5,023 bases of DNA, taken from NCBI GenBank assembly GCA_001778275.1, contig MFGM01000086.1, forward strand, positions 3,522-8,544, given 5' to 3'. Of this stretch, positions 4,629-5,023 are shown one piece after another. The notes beneath the pieces were generated by a model. The model was not told the origin of the DNA, made no database searches, and was given only the letters and a program-made list of their open reading frames with translations. Within the stretch, counting starts at the first letter, position 1; every line of letters starts with the position of its first letter. The translations under genes were made by a program, and so were the position numbers. The DNA comes from Candidatus Falkowbacteria bacterium RIFOXYC2_FULL_48_21 (GTDB taxonomy: Bacteria > Patescibacteriota > Patescibacteriia > UBA11705 > JABHMO01).

Positions 4629-5023
4629 TTATTTAATTTTAGCCAAGTCAACACACTCTACTCGTCTCATTTTTTCTGTGATTCTTTCAACAAATTCCTC
4701 ATTTTCAATGTCCTCTTTCCATTGCGCCACATTGTTGCCGATGTATGTTTCGATACGAAAAAGGTCAGGTTGCTGGCGGATAATATGATCATAAAAACCA
4801 CGTTGCCACCGAAAATATCCATACTCCGCGTCATTATAATTTCGGCACCATTTTCGAACACCAATCTTGAATCCACGAATGATAGTCCACATTTTCGGAG
4901 TGACCCCCCACATTCATCGACCGTGCGGGATTATTCGCGTTTTCAGATTGAACCCCTTCGCTCGACGAACGCGCAGAAGTAATCGCATTACCGGGCAATA
5001 TAGATAAAATACCCTGAATATGA
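4629..5023 (-). pseudogene. Frameshifted REP-associated tyrosine transposase (RAYT, Y1/HUH family), runs off right edge
   Basis: Two reading frames give the two halves of one transposase. The 5' part is read from 5022 to about 4905 and includes HIQGIL at the window edge and SSEGVQSENANNPARSMNV further in. The 3' part is read from about 4913 to 4629 and includes IIRGFKIGVRKWCRN, then WQRGFYDHIIR and RIETYIGNN, the usual C-terminal half of Y1 transposases; the Tyr of TYIGNN fits the catalytic tyrosine. The frame change must lie between the stop codons bounding the overlap, 4916 and 4834. The G6 run (minus strand; 4909-4904) is the simplest site: five G would join the frames. RAYTs are single-strand DNA transposases associated with REP palindromes. 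The remainder of the N-terminal HUH domain lies beyond the edge. It is probably inactive, unless the shift is a sequencing error. Confidence 0.85.

Noticed and set aside
4887..4916. Programmed frameshift in the transposase
   Set aside because: Single-gene RAYTs are not known to me to use one, and the change needed is +1 at a G-run without an evident stimulator. A mutation or sequencing error is simpler.
4596..4982. 128-codon open frame on the plus strand over the transposase
   Set aside because: It is the shadow of the RAYT remnant and runs through the promoter of the zinc-ribbon gene.
1..5023. CRISPR array, tRNA or rRNA genes
   Set aside because: No regularly spaced repeats, tRNA-like arms or rRNA segments were recognised on either strand.

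Overview
The window reads as a compact bacterial chromosome segment. Short standalone genes, a PduL-type phosphotransacetylase paired with acetate kinase, a minimal stand-alone HD alarmone-hydrolase-like protein and AT-rich gaps fit an anaerobic fermenter, quite possibly a Candidate Phyla Radiation (Patescibacteria/Parcubacteria-like) genome. That placement is inferred from gene content and recalled family resemblance; no marker gene here proves it.

Layout. Positions 1-115 (minus) are the N-terminus of a MurJ/MviN lipid II flippase cut by the window edge. Positions 116-262 hold a pair of REP-like inverted arms, with a plausible murJ promoter between them and a nested hairpin at the end of the next gene. 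Positions 263-2119 (minus) carry pduL and then ackA, separated by 165 AT-rich bases. Together they convert acetyl-CoA to acetate and make one ATP. The 246-base divergent gap 2120-2365 holds a tandem 9-mer, a small palindrome and a promoter for the next gene. Positions 2366-2983 (plus) encode a 205-residue HD protein resembling the hydrolase half of RelA/SpoT, closed by a strong hairpin terminator that can also serve the converging gene. Positions 3139-4116 (minus) encode a PfkB/ribokinase-family sugar or nucleoside kinase with its own candidate promoter. Positions 4290-4532 (minus) encode an 80-residue tandem zinc-ribbon protein with textbook promoter, Shine-Dalgarno and terminator. Positions 4629-5023 (minus) are a frameshifted REP-associated tyrosine transposase (RAYT, Y1/HUH family) running off the right edge.

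The only clear pathway is acetate fermentation (PduL plus AckA). The remaining genes look like separate transcription units. The REP-like arms at one end and the RAYT at the other are the mobile-element theme: RAYTs are known to be associated with REP palindromes, but a link between these two is inference. I did not find convincing evidence of a new multi-gene system. The best leads are the murJ promoter lying inside a REP-like inverted pair, the HUQ-like variant and frameshift of the transposase, and the palindrome inside an over-long promoter spacer ahead of the HD gene.
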